NCBI GenBank assembly: GCA_963760985.1
Contig: CAVXFM010000015.1
Location: 1,054,001-1,118,000 of the forward strand
Origin: JACRDG01 sp963760985
GTDB taxonomy: Bacteria > Desulfobacterota > Desulfomonilia > Desulfomonilales > Desulfomonilaceae
DNA: 64,000 bases
Direction of reading: 5' to 3'
Under the pieces are notes generated by a model that was not told where the DNA came from, made no database searches, and worked only from the letters and a program-made list of their open reading frames with translations. The first letter of the stretch is position 1. Each line of letters starts with the position of its first letter. The position numbers and the translations under genes are program-made. This document shows, one piece after another, positions 1 to 9,245 of the stretch.

Positions 1-1174
1 CGTCGTAATTACACGTAATCGTCCCGCAACCGATGTTCACGTCTTTGCCGATTACACTGTCGCCCAAATACGTCAGGTGGGCCGCCTTGGTTCCGTCACC
101 CACCACGGTCTTTTTCACCTCTACAAAATTCCCTATTCTCGCGTGCTTGCCGATGGCGGTCTCGGGCCTGAGATGGGCCATAGGCCCTATGGATGTGTCA
201 TCATCCACCGAGACCCGATCCAGACGACACCCCTGGAGAATCTTGACGCGATCTCCCACACGGGAGTTCATGATGTACGTACCCGATTCCACCACGCAGT
301 CTGTACCGATTTCGGTTTTTCCGCACAACGTCACGCATGGGTGGATCACCGAGTCAGGTCCGATGGTCACATCCGCGTCCACATACACACTCGAAGGATC
401 CATCAGGGTTACCCCTGAATCCATCAATTCTTCGCGCCTCTGCTCCCACACGATCGAGGCGACACGGGCCAGGTCTGCTCGCGTGTTGACGCCCAATGCC
501 TCTTGAGGGTTGGGTAGCACGAAACCGTGAACCGAGATCGAGTCTTTCACTGCTTCAGCCACGATGTCGGTCAGATAGTATTCGCGTTGGGCGTTGTCCG
601 AGCCTATCCGATCCAGCAAAGGATCGAGCACGTCCTTCGTGACCAGATACACGCCGGTATTGATTTCGCGTATGGCCTTTTCCGCGGGGCTTGCATCCTT
701 TTCCTCAACGATCCGGGTTACCGTGTGGTCCTGATTTCTGATAATCCTGCCATATCCCCGGGGTTCGTCCACCAATGCCGTCATGACGGTGAGAGAGCTG
801 CCATGCTCCTCGTGATACCGCATGAACTCCGCGAGAGTCTGTCTCTTGATCAGCGGAATATCGCCGCAGAGGACAAGGACCTCGCCTCGGAAATCGCTGA
901 ACAAGTTCCGCGCGGCTGCGACAGCGTGCCCCGTGCCGAGCTGGGGTTCCTGCAGAGCAAACTCGAGGCCTGCGCCTTCGACCACCTTCTTCACCGAGTC
1001 CGACTGATGGCCAACCACGACAACGGTCTTTTGCAAAGGGCATCCGTCCAGAGCCCGAAGCACGTGGGAAATCATAGGGAGCCCTGCGACCTCGTGGAGG
1101 ACCTTGCAATGGGCGGACTTCATACGGGTTCCCTTCCCCGCGGCTAATATTATCGCAGCAAATTTGTTCGTCAT
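1..1174 (-). CDS. glmU: GlmU, bifunctional UDP-GlcNAc pyrophosphorylase / glucosamine-1-phosphate acetyltransferase (3' end cut by window edge)
   Basis: GlmU makes UDP-N-acetylglucosamine for peptidoglycan and lipopolysaccharide in the cytoplasm: it acetylates GlcN-1-P and then transfers UMP. The protein starts MTNKFAAIILAAGKGTRM, with the nucleotidyltransferase signature LAAGKGTRMKS in the first 20 residues, and reads on through GTGHAVAAA and the acetyltransferase left-handed beta-helix hexapeptide repeats (for example TIGPDSVIHPCVTLCGKTEIG). About 391 codons are visible against roughly 456 in Escherichia coli, so some 65 C-terminal residues lie beyond the left edge. The ATG at 1174 is the natural start because the N-terminal motif begins a few residues later. 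No frameshift is seen. Identity is secure from both domains. Confidence 0.95.
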   Translation of the reverse strand, partial: MTNKFAAIILAAGKGTRMKSAHCKVLHEVAGLPMISHVLRALDGCPLQKTVVVVGHQSDSVKKVVEGAGLEFALQEPQLGTGHAVAAARNLFSDFRGEVLVLCGDIPLIKRQTLAEFMRYHEEHGSSLTVMTALVDEPRGYGRIIRNQDHTVTRIVEEKDASPAEKAIREINTGVYLVTKDVLDPLLDRIGSDNAQREYYLTDIVAEAVKDSISVHGFVLPNPQEALGVNTRADLARVASIVWEQRREELMDSGVTLMDPSSVYVDADVTIGPDSVIHPCVTLCGKTEIGTDCVVESGTYIMNSRVGDRVKILQGCRLDRVSVDDDTSIGPMAHLRPETAIGKHARIGNFVEVKKTVVGDGTKAAHLTYLGDSVIGKDVNIGCGTITCNYD

Positions 1175-1280
1175 CGTTTATAGTCGATACTCAAGGTTTA
1201 GACGAGCAACTCTAGCCGGTTGCAAAGACCCTGTCAAGGGGGTTTTGGAACCGTGCGGGCACAGGAGGGCGTGAGCAAAC

Positions 1281-1832
1281 GTGGAGCGTCTTTACAAAGT
1301 AGCTGTCCTGGGGTCCGCGAAAGTGGTCGAGGGATCCCAGATCGGAGAGAGGGCCTTTCAAGTCGGTCAGGCCATCGCTCGTCACCGAGGGGTGCTGTTG
1401 ACCGGCGGATGTCCTGGACTACCTCTTGCGGCAGTGCGTGGTGCTCGATCTTTGGGGGGCCTCACCATAGGAATTTCCCCTGCTTTGAACAGAGATGAGC
1501 ACGCTCATGCCTATGCGTACCCCCTGGACAGCGACGTGTGCATCTTCACCGGTATGGGAACCAAGGGCCGGAATGTGGTCCTCGTACGGAGCGCGGATGC
1601 ATGCGTATTCATCGGCGGCGGCATGGGCACTTTGAACGAGTTCACCATTGCGTTTGACGACCTTGGCCCGAAGAACGCTCTGGGCATCCTCTCGGGAAGC
1701 GAAGGATTGTCAGAAGAGTTTCCCCGTCTGGCTGCCTCAGTGGTTGGACCGGACCACGCGCTGCTGGTGAAGGAACCCGATCCTGAGAGGCTTGTTCAGA
1801 GACTCTTCGATCACATTTGCCCCTATGAATAG
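1281..1832 (+). CDS. SLOG-domain Rossmann-fold nucleotide-binding protein (TIGR00725/LOG-like family)
   Basis: A 183-residue protein of the LOG/DprA-like Rossmann superfamily. It opens with a VAVLGSAKV strand-turn, has LLTGGCPGLPLAAVRGA in the first third and the glycine-rich FIGGGMGTLNEFTIAFDD near residue 115, which are the nucleotide-binding elements of this fold. Proteins of this subgroup are usually annotated as conserved hypothetical; relatives hydrolyse cytokinin-type nucleotides, but the canonical PGGxGTxxE motif is here GGGMGTLNE, so that activity should not be assumed. The start is a GTG with GGAGGG about 11 bases upstream. It is divergent from glmU and followed by a 280-base gap. 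Function is unknown. Confidence 0.8.
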   Translation: MERLYKVAVLGSAKVVEGSQIGERAFQVGQAIARHRGVLLTGGCPGLPLAAVRGARSLGGLTIGISPALNRDEHAHAYAYPLDSDVCIFTGMGTKGRNVVLVRSADACVFIGGGMGTLNEFTIAFDDLGPKNALGILSGSEGLSEEFPRLAASVVGPDHALLVKEPDPERLVQRLFDHICPYE

Positions 1833-2112
1833 CAATCCGCGCGGCTCCAGGACGTCGTTTGGTTCTCTCCGAAAACATTCAGGTTATCCGACCACAACCA
1901 AAAATCCCGCTTTTTCAATGACCTGGCAACGATAAACCTTGACCGTGACAGAGAAATTTGGTAAATAATGTTACGTTATTCAAGGAAGTTCTCACTCTTT
2001 TTCTCGTTGGAAAAAGGAAGGGGCGTGCGCCTTCGCAGTTTGCCGAAGGTTGAGAGTATCTTCTGCACGAGGTACTCACGCTCAAAGGGTGACCTCACCA
2101 CAGGAGAATGAA

Positions 2113-3475
2113 ATGAGGATTCTTAATTCCAAGGCGGCCCGCACAGTGAGCAACAATCCGCTTCACGGGGTACCCATCGGCAAGGACCTCCGGCACGGAT
2201 TCTTACTTCTTGGACTGCGGGCCATGGCCAAGAGCCGGTTCGCAGTTCTTCTGCTCATCCTGACGGGGACCCTGATACTGCCGTCGTTTGCCGGAGCACA
2301 ATCAACCGGCATCAACCAACTCGACGATGCCCTCGAACTGCAAATCTCTGGTCACCTGAAGGAAGCCATCCAAGAGTATACCGACGTTCTCAAGCAACAT
2401 CCTCGCTCCGCGGAAGCGTACAATTGGCGGGGCATGGCATACGAGGATGTGGGAGACGTCGACAAAGCCCTCGCGGATCTGAACCAGGCGATCGAGATCA
2501 GCCCCAATTACGCGGATGCGTACAGATAATCGAGGGGAAGCGTACCGCAAGAAGAAGTTGTACGGACGGGCTGTGGCTGACTACGAGAAGGCCGTTTCCA
2601 TCGATCCGCGTTTTGCAGAAGCTTATTATAATCTCGGGCTTGTCTATGAGTACGGAGAAAAGAAGGACGCACTCGCCGCTGCCGCGTATGCGAACTATCT
2701 CAAGAATAACCCCAAAGCTTCGGACCGAGAGGCGGTTACCGAGAAGATCAGGGCATTGAAGACTGCGGCTGCCAAGCCTGCGCCCGCAACTCATGCTGCC
2801 GCACCCAAGCCGGGAGCACATCCTGGGGCCAAGCCTGCAGGGCCTCCCGGAGTCAAGCCTGCTCCAGGAACTCAGCACGCACAGGTGCAAAAACCCCCTG
2901 CCCCAGGGGCTCACCCCGGCCACAAACCTCCCAGCGCGGTCCCGCACGGAGCCAGGCCTGGCATGCCAGGCCACAGACCCGGCTTACCGCCGCATGTAGG
3001 CGTGAAACCGCCTGCAGGACCCCAATTGCCGGCAGAGCTTCCGTTCGGCCAGGATCTGAAGCCCCTCATCGCCATGGCCATGGGATTTGGTCTGGTGCTT
3101 CTGGTCGTGCCGGTCCTCATCTATGTGTTCGTCGCGCTGATGTTATTCTTGATTGCGAAGAAGACCAATACCGCCATGCCGTGGCTTGCTTTCATCCCCA
3201 TCGCGCAGTTCGTGCTTGTGCTGAACATCGCGGGAAAGCCAATCTGGTGGATTGTCGTGTTTTTTCTCCCCGCAATAGGCTCGGCCCTGGGCTTCGTGGA
3301 TCAGACGGTGGGGACTTATGCGTCGCTCGCAGGCAGTGTGGTGGTGATGATAGCGTCGTTGCTCATTGCGCTGGGCATCGCGAATGCCAGAGGGAAGTCT
3401 GTGGTGTGGGGCATCCTGCTTTTCTTGCCGTGCACCAGCATCATAGCTTTGCCGTACCTGGCCCTTTCCAAATAG
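2113..3475 (+). pseudogene. TPR-repeat protein with C-terminal membrane domain, broken by a +1 frameshift
   Basis: The first frame (2113-2529) gives an ATG preceded by AGGAGA, a signal-like hydrophobic stretch (RFAVLLLILTGTLILPSFAGA), and TPR units ending ISPNYADAY. It then hits a stop. A second frame (readable from an ATG at 2516 to 3475) continues the same repeat, NRGEAYRKKKLYGRAVADYEKAVSIDP, followed by a proline/alanine-rich linker of about 90 residues and a C-terminal block of three or four membrane helices. Removing one base near 2524-2527 restores one continuous protein of about 450 residues. TPRs normally scaffold protein contacts; this one would be anchored in the inner membrane with its TPRs outside or inside depending on signal cleavage. 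It could be a sequencing error, real decay, or two translationally coupled pieces. Specific role unknown. Confidence 0.75.
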
Positions 3476-3484
3476 TCATTCCCC

Positions 3485-5944
3485 ATGAGAGACCCGATCC
3501 TCGCACCTGACTTGTTCGCGCGGGATCGGGTTTGCTCACGGGAGATTCTGCTCGAATCCCGCGACTTTGGGTGCCTCCCGGGTGCGACCCTGGAGCGCGA
3601 AAGTGTGGGATTCTCTGCGTCCCCTCGCCTCACTCTGAGTCTTCACTCACCTGAGCAAGACCTTTCCCGATTCAATCAGTTGTCTTTGAGGGTCAAGAAC
3701 CGCGCACCCGACACTTTACTCGTGGGCATGAGACTCGTGCGCGCCTCGGCCGATGAATCAGGGGCCCCTGGCGTCTCGTTTACCGGAGGACGGGAGGAAC
3801 TGATCGCAGGGCAATGGATGAGCCTCAGGTTTCCCATGGAGTGCTTCGGGACGTACGGCGCGTCAACGGAAAGGACTGACATTCGGTATATTGAATTCTC
3901 TTTCGGGTACGACCGTACTCACACCGGCCCGACGCTGATCAAGGTCTCGATTGCGTCCTTGGCAGGCGAATCCCGCGACATTCCACCAGGCCCGAGACTG
4001 ACGCGCAAAGGTCTCGCGGAAGTCTCGAAACCGGACAGCCCATTCGCAGCAACGTCTTTGCACGCACCGCGTGCGGATACGGCGTGTTCGTGCCGCGAAG
4101 GATCGGAAGACACACCGATTCAAGCCGCTTCAGGGCTGTACGTGCCTCCCCCGCATCCGTACCCGCGTGAAACCGCGGAGGAGATGCTCGCGGGACGCAT
4201 CATGGGCCAGGAACTGCAAGAGCCCATCCCGTGGAATGCAAACCCGCTCGGCATTCAGGAATGGACACATTTCTTGAATCGCCACCACTTCCTCCGTGCC
4301 TTGGTCATTGCATTGACAGAGACACAGGATCAGCGGTACACAGCGGCATTGGACCGCCATATACGTTCCTGGATTGTGGACAATCCCGTGCCCGTCGATT
4401 CCAATGGTGGAGCAGGGCCCGCGTGGGAGACGCTTTCCGCTGCCTGGCGATTGAGGGAATGGACGTGGGTTCGCCGTATCGCGTGGCAATTTGGCGCGTT
4501 CAGTCAAGACGCGCGAGCGAGTATGCTTCGTGCGGTATGGGAACACGCGTGCCACTTGATGGATCATCACGGCCACCCCAACAACTGGATCATAGTGGAG
4601 TCATGCGCGTTGGCGCTTGCAGGAATATGGTTTCCCGAATTTCGCGACGCAGATCTCTGGGTCAGATCCGGCGTGGAACGACTGAGAAGTGAATGTAAGA
4701 GGCAGTTCTTTGCAGACGGGACTCACTTCGAGATATCGCCGTTGTACCATGCGATCTGCACGCATGCGATGCTGGAGGTCAAACACGCGGCTGCAGAGAC
4801 AGATCTGACGTTGCCCGAGGAATTTGACGAACCGCTGGAGCGGTGTTTCACGTATCTTGCCGCCCAGTGCAGGCCGGATTTCACGTGGCCCTCCTTGAAC
4901 GACTCGGGATCCGCCGATAGCGATTACACGGCCTTGATGCGCATGGCCGGAGAAATCTTCCATCGACCGGATCTGCTCTGGATCGGTACCCATGGTCGAC
5001 GCGGTGCTGCACCTGCGAGGACGTGCCACGCGTTTCCCGACGCGGGCATCGCGACAATGAGATCCAGTTACGCTTCCGATGCGCACTTCCTCGTATTCAG
5101 GGCCGGACCTCCAGGGGCAGCTCACCTGCACGACGACGCGCTGGGTTTGGACGTCACCGCCTGGGGCGTGCCTCGGTTGGTGGACCCGGGAATCACCACG
5201 TACGCGCCCGATGTCTTGAGCGAGTATTATCGTGCAGCTAGGGCCCACAACACTCTACTCATAGACGACTGTGGACCGAATCGGGCAGGCATGCCTTTTC
5301 TTCAGAGAATTGCCCCCGCGGGGGACCTGTTCTCCTGGAGATCCACCGATTCTTTTCACGCGGTGTTCGGCCTGTATCGCGGCCCCTGGACAGGTGATCT
5401 GGAGAGCGTTGCGGCTCATCGCTCGGTCATTTTTGTCGGTTCTGAGTATTGGATCGTGCGCGACGCGGTGTGCGGCGCCAATGCCCATGAGATTTCCACG
5501 TGCTGGCAGTTCTCTCCTGCCCGGGTCGTCCTTGATCCGCGAACGCTTCTGGCCCGGGTTGCGGACGCGAGGGGACCTCAGTTTGCACTCATTCCCGTCA
5601 CTGGGGAAAACACCTGGGAAATCGATGTGCGCACAGGGTCTCTTGCTCCTGAGACAGGATGGACATCGCTTGGGGGCAGGGATGTGCCTTCGTGCTCACT
5701 TCAATATCGCGCGGTCTGTCGGCTTCCTTTTGTGCAGGAGTGGATCTTGTTCCCGTTTCGAGGACGGCCTTTTCCCGGAGTCAAGGTCACGCGTTCGCAC
5801 GGGCAGGACAGGGCAACCGTTCTGGAGATTTCCTTCCCTGACCACAGGATGGATGTGGTGTGCATCGGACCTCTTCCGGAAGCACTTGGGGATGAAATGT
5901 ATCGGCCGACGATCGAGGTCACGCGACACGCGGGTATGCAGTGA
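3485..5944 (+). CDS. Heparinase II/III family polysaccharide lyase-like protein
   Basis: An 819-residue protein with the two-part architecture of heparinase II/III and alginate lyases. Residues ~220-480 form an all-helical toroid-like region (LYVPPPHPYP, AGPAWETLSAAWRLREW). Residues ~530-800 form the beta-sandwich domain with the family hallmark HLHDDALGLDVTAWG ... LVDPGITTY ... EYYRAARAHNTLLIDD. Known members cleave uronate-containing polysaccharides by beta-elimination. The first ~200 residues look like an extra carbohydrate-binding-type beta domain. No signal peptide is visible, which is odd for a lyase of external polymers. The gene starts 9 bases after the TPR/membrane gene and has a weak ribosome site, so coupling to that gene is likely. 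Substrate unknown. Confidence 0.82.
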   Translation: MRDPILAPDLFARDRVCSREILLESRDFGCLPGATLERESVGFSASPRLTLSLHSPEQDLSRFNQLSLRVKNRAPDTLLVGMRLVRASADESGAPGVSFTGGREELIAGQWMSLRFPMECFGTYGASTERTDIRYIEFSFGYDRTHTGPTLIKVSIASLAGESRDIPPGPRLTRKGLAEVSKPDSPFAATSLHAPRADTACSCREGSEDTPIQAASGLYVPPPHPYPRETAEEMLAGRIMGQELQEPIPWNANPLGIQEWTHFLNRHHFLRALVIALTETQDQRYTAALDRHIRSWIVDNPVPVDSNGGAGPAWETLSAAWRLREWTWVRRIAWQFGAFSQDARASMLRAVWEHACHLMDHHGHPNNWIIVESCALALAGIWFPEFRDADLWVRSGVERLRSECKRQFFADGTHFEISPLYHAICTHAMLEVKHAAAETDLTLPEEFDEPLERCFTYLAAQCRPDFTWPSLNDSGSADSDYTALMRMAGEIFHRPDLLWIGTHGRRGAAPARTCHAFPDAGIATMRSSYASDAHFLVFRAGPPGAAHLHDDALGLDVTAWGVPRLVDPGITTYAPDVLSEYYRAARAHNTLLIDDCGPNRAGMPFLQRIAPAGDLFSWRSTDSFHAVFGLYRGPWTGDLESVAAHRSVIFVGSEYWIVRDAVCGANAHEISTCWQFSPARVVLDPRTLLARVADARGPQFALIPVTGENTWEIDVRTGSLAPETGWTSLGGRDVPSCSLQYRAVCRLPFVQEWILFPFRGRPFPGVKVTRSHGQDRATVLEISFPDHRMDVVCIGPLPEALGDEMYRPTIEVTRHAGMQ

Positions 5945-6109
5945 CCGTTGCCGACGCGGTACAGCAGTCCGGACTTGCTCGTGCGGTGAGGTATGGAAAA
6001 ACCGGATGCGCTCAGCTATGATACGGTCGCGTTGAGAGGAAAGCCATTCTCCTGAGCGGCTTTGATACCTCATTCCCAGGCAACGTCCGGCACCGGATTG
6101 CGAAACAGC

Positions 6110-8140
6110 ATGAATCTCTTCCGTCTGCGTACCATTCTCTGCCTGTTCGCGGTGTTTTTGGCCATGGGACTGGTAGTGCAACACGCGGGTTTGCACACGG
6201 CCATGTATTACGATTCCGCGGGCAATATCGCGGAAAAAAGAAATATATTTGCCGGGGAAGGTCTGCGGGGAGTTCTGCATCTGTTCCCCCAGAGACCGCT
6301 TCCTACCGCGACGTTCTATCTCAATTTCCTCATTGGCGATGTCACGCCGTTTTCTTTCCGAATCTTCAATCTGGCGCTGCTGGCCGGATCGTCGATTCTC
6401 GTGGTACTGCTCGTCCGACTGTTTCTGGACTTGCCCGCGGTACGCAGTCAAGCAAGCAACGCGGTCAAGACCGTTGTCAGCATTTTTGCCGGTCTGGTAT
6501 TTCTTCTTCACCCTTTGCAGACGTACCTCACCCTGTACATATGGCAACGCATGGCTCTGATGGCTTGCTTTTTCTCCTACGCATGCCTGGCAATGTACCT
6601 GGCAGTGCGCAGCGGAAGGTGGTCCCATCCTCGGGCCGGGTATGCGCTGTGCGGAGTATTGTTCGCGTGCGCGATCTTGAGCAAAGAAAACAGCATCACC
6701 TTGCCGTGTATCTTGATTCTGGCCGAGATTGCCTTCTTTCTCCAACCGTGGACACAACTGGCGAAAAGAGCCGGTATTGTCGGGCTCATCGCGCTGGGGT
6801 TCCTGGCCGCGGTCTCGTTCCTCCAGCACCCTCACGGCAACGCGCAACTGGGTTCGGGTATCCTCGCCACCATCAGCCGCTACTACGCGGAAAGCGGCCT
6901 GACTCTGAAACAAGTGGTATTCACCCAGAGCCGGATGCTGTTTCTTTACCTGTCTCTGATCCTGGTTCCGCTTCCTTCGCGGGTACAACTCATCAATCCG
7001 CAAGTGCTGTCTCTCTCACTGATGGACCCGCCTGTGACCATTGCCGCGGTGGCCGGCGCTATAGCCTTGCTGGTAGCAGGCATCTCTTGCGTGAGGAAGC
7101 GACCGCTTTGGGGATTTGGCATCCTCTTCTTCCTGGTAAACTTGGTCCCTGAAGCATTGCTCGTTCCCCAGTATGCGTATTTCGGATACCGGCCTGTGTT
7201 ACCCATGTTTGGCGTCTTGCTCATCCTCGCGGACTGCCTGGCGACGCTTCTCCATGCGGCAGGGGAAAACGAGCGGTGGCGTGTGGTTCGCGCGGGTGTT
7301 TTCGCATTGCTGGCAGGGGGGCTCATCTTCTTGGGCACTTCCACGGCCCTCAGGGCCGATGTGTGGAGCGATCCTCTTCGGTTTTGGAGAGAAACCGTGG
7401 ATGAATTCCCCGGAGATGGCGTACGCATGGAACCGAAGGTAGCTTCACACGCGCTAGGAAATCTGGGAGCCGCATTTTATGCGTCAGGCAGGTACGCGGA
7501 GGCTGCTGACAGTTACGAAAGAGCGATAAGCTTGAGCCCGGAAGATCCCCGCAAAATGCTTTCTCTGGCCGCGTCGTACGCGGAACTCGGCAGTCTTGGG
7601 GAAGCGGAAGCCTTGCTCAAGCGAGCCATGGCGATCTCTCCTGATTTCGCTCCCACGTACAAGAATTTAGGCATCGTATACATGAAACAGAATAAGCTGG
7701 ACCAGGCCCTTGAGATCTTACGCAAGGGTCTCACGCATACGCGCTACGATGAATCGTTTTACGAAACCATCGGCCAGGTCCAGCTGCGGAAGAGAGATGT
7801 TGCTTCAGCTGTGGCCTCGTTTGGGAGAGCAATCGCACTCAATCCCCATTCTGCGTCCTTGCGTTTCCAGTTGGGACAGGCGCTCTTGGCAGAGGGCAAT
7901 CCTCAATCAGCCGCGGACTCCTTCCGCAAGGCGGTGGAACTCAAACCGGATTATTGGGAGGCTCACAACAGTCTGGGGATCACCTATGCAAACCAGGGAA
8001 AGCTTTCGGAAGCACTCGCTCAGTTTCGCAGGGCGTTGGCGATCGATCCGGGAAACGCGCAACTACGATCCAACGTGGAGACCGCGGCCAAACAGATTCA
8101 GAGCCCTTCCCACAAGCCCCGGTCAACCCGATCCCCCTGA
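6110..8140 (+). CDS. TMTC-like membrane glycosyltransferase fused to C-terminal TPR repeats
   Basis: A 676-residue protein. The first ~430 residues hold about ten membrane helices with motifs of the TMTC/PMT (GT-C fold) family: YYDSAGNIAEKRNIF in the first outside loop, then RPLPTATFYLNFLIG, matching the RPLTxxTFxLNY signature of dolichol- or undecaprenyl-phosphate sugar transferases. From about residue 445 come at least six TPR units (HALGNLGAAFYASGRYAEAADSYERAI and similar). Animal TMTC proteins O-mannosylate cadherins; bacterial ones are uncharacterised. The start chosen is ATG 6110, just before the first hydrophobic helix; a TTG at 6062 is in frame but lacks a ribosome site. The preceding heparinase-like gene on the same strand suggests a glycan-related cluster. 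Confidence 0.78.
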   Translation: MNLFRLRTILCLFAVFLAMGLVVQHAGLHTAMYYDSAGNIAEKRNIFAGEGLRGVLHLFPQRPLPTATFYLNFLIGDVTPFSFRIFNLALLAGSSILVVLLVRLFLDLPAVRSQASNAVKTVVSIFAGLVFLLHPLQTYLTLYIWQRMALMACFFSYACLAMYLAVRSGRWSHPRAGYALCGVLFACAILSKENSITLPCILILAEIAFFLQPWTQLAKRAGIVGLIALGFLAAVSFLQHPHGNAQLGSGILATISRYYAESGLTLKQVVFTQSRMLFLYLSLILVPLPSRVQLINPQVLSLSLMDPPVTIAAVAGAIALLVAGISCVRKRPLWGFGILFFLVNLVPEALLVPQYAYFGYRPVLPMFGVLLILADCLATLLHAAGENERWRVVRAGVFALLAGGLIFLGTSTALRADVWSDPLRFWRETVDEFPGDGVRMEPKVASHALGNLGAAFYASGRYAEAADSYERAISLSPEDPRKMLSLAASYAELGSLGEAEALLKRAMAISPDFAPTYKNLGIVYMKQNKLDQALEILRKGLTHTRYDESFYETIGQVQLRKRDVASAVASFGRAIALNPHSASLRFQLGQALLAEGNPQSAADSFRKAVELKPDYWEAHNSLGITYANQGKLSEALAQFRRALAIDPGNAQLRSNVETAAKQIQSPSHKPRSTRSP

Positions 8141-8178
8141 CACAATACCGACTCGCTTTTCAACGAGTATTCTCGTAG

Positions 8179-8247
8179 GGCTGGGGATCTCCTGACCGAA
8201 GTGATCAGACGGCCTTGCGTCGTCCGTAGCGAAGGGGATCCCTAGCC
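8179..8247. repeat. Short palindromic repeat (type II), long hairpin with core GACGGCCTTGCGTC
   Basis: The ends GGCTGGGGATCTCCT and AGGGGATCCCTAGCC pair almost perfectly, enclosing the core hairpin GACGGCCTTGCGTC. It sits between two convergent genes. The same element recurs near 10090, 22230 and 51802, and its core is shared with the longer repeats. Confidence 0.75.
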
Positions 8248-8295
8248 TGAAGCGGTAACCAAGTTACAAATTCAGAAGCGAATCCGTACAAGAGG

Positions 8296-8739
8296 TCATT
8301 TTGACGGATTGGCATAGTGAAAATCGTAGATAAAATTCTCGACAAGTTCTTCCACTGCTCTTTCCACGCGTAACGCCATTTCAGACCGTGCGACAGCCCC
8401 TGCAGAAAACACCTCCCATGTGGTCCCGATGGTCTTGAACCCGCGATTGCGGTCCAACCGGACAGTCTCGTCCAATCGAACGGTCACCGCGTAAAAATAG
8501 ATGTCCCCCGATTTTACGGTATTCACGAAGATGTTGAGCCACGGGTTGCCCGGAGGGTCTGGGACATTCCCGATACCGAGGGCTCGGATTCCTGCGTCGA
8601 GGAGCTTCACCACCACTGCGTCGTGCAAATGTTGCCTCGAGAGACCGCCCAGCCGCGCGTCTTCAGCCATGTCGTACACCCAGACGGTCACTGCGATAAG
8701 TCCGGTCAAAGACTTGCTGAAGCGCTTGGACTGGTTCAT
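8296..8739 (-). CDS. Hypothetical protein, conserved-looking, soluble
   Basis: A 147-residue protein starting MNQSKRFSKSLTGLIAV; the ATG at 8739 has AAGGGAAC a few bases upstream, better than starts further up. The sequence is mixed alpha/beta, with segments such as LHDAVVVKLLDAGIRALG and GDIYFYAVTVRLDETVRLD followed by a charged helix (RVERAVEELVENFIYDF). No signal peptide or clear motif is visible, although the short hydrophobic stretch SLTGLIAVTVWVY near the N-terminus could be part of a buried strand. I do not recognise the family. The gene is alone, convergent with the TMTC-like gene and separated from it by a palindromic repeat. Confidence 0.6.
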   Translation of the reverse strand: MNQSKRFSKSLTGLIAVTVWVYDMAEDARLGGLSRQHLHDAVVVKLLDAGIRALGIGNVPDPPGNPWLNIFVNTVKSGDIYFYAVTVRLDETVRLDRNRGFKTIGTTWEVFSAGAVARSEMALRVERAVEELVENFIYDFHYANPSK

Positions 8740-9029
8740 TAAGGTTCCCTTTCTGTGCTTCGCAGACACGATCCATGGGACGAGGACGGGCCGTGTGTAC
8801 CTCAAAAATTCCCCTTGTTCAAGTCAGTTTATGAGAGTTGGATACCTGAAGGTAGCACGATTTCCTACAAGCTACATTTCCGTAGGCTCTTGATGGACCA
8901 TCCGTCACCCACCATGCGGACGTTAGCCCCTGATTTACATGACTTAGCTTCTTAAGGCTGTCAGGCACGTTTCCTGCACCCGCAGACTCGCACTTTCCTT
9001 TCTTTCAAGAGCTCGTCTCTGCTCCTAAG

Positions 9030-9069
9030 AAAACCCTGGGCGGATCTCCTGCTTCCGATCCAGGGTTTT
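9030..9069 (-). terminator. Probable rho-independent terminator of the pentapeptide-repeat gene
   Basis: AAAACCCTGG and CCAGGGTTTT form a 10-bp stem around a 20-base loop. Read on the minus strand the stem ends in a short T run, which suits termination of the gene ending at 9246; the symmetric A/T ends also allow plus-strand use. Confidence 0.5.
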
Positions 9070-9078
9070 ATTTGTACC

Positions 9079-9146
9079 GGGTGCCACTGCTGGCTTGTCC
9101 AGCAGTTCGTCAGGAAAACACCACTAGCAAGCGAGCAGTGGCATCC
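9079..9146. repeat. Inverted-repeat element with GGTGCCACTGCT ends
   Basis: The left arm GGGTGCCACTGCTGGCTTG (9079-9097) and the right arm CAAGCGAGCAGTGGCATCC (9128-9146) pair at 17 of 19 positions. A second small hairpin (CTGGCTTGTCCAG) is nested in the left arm. One copy only in this window. Confidence 0.6.
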
Positions 9147-9245
9147 GAATACGTTTTACCGGACTTATGAAATGCCGTATCGAGTAGCCCCCCAGCCTTA
9201 CGGTCTCGCTCGTTTGAAAGCGCATCGGTATAAGACTCGCCGGTA

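Larger units (their letters stand above)
8740..9245. other. Intergenic region with terminator-like hairpin and inverted-repeat element
   Basis: No gene is supported here. It contains the hairpin at 9030-9069 and the inverted repeat at 9079-9146, described separately. Confidence 0.6.

Noticed and set aside
5696..7003. Open frame of 435 codons on the minus strand
   Set aside because: It spans the end of the heparinase-like gene and the start of the TMTC-like gene, both well supported on the other strand.
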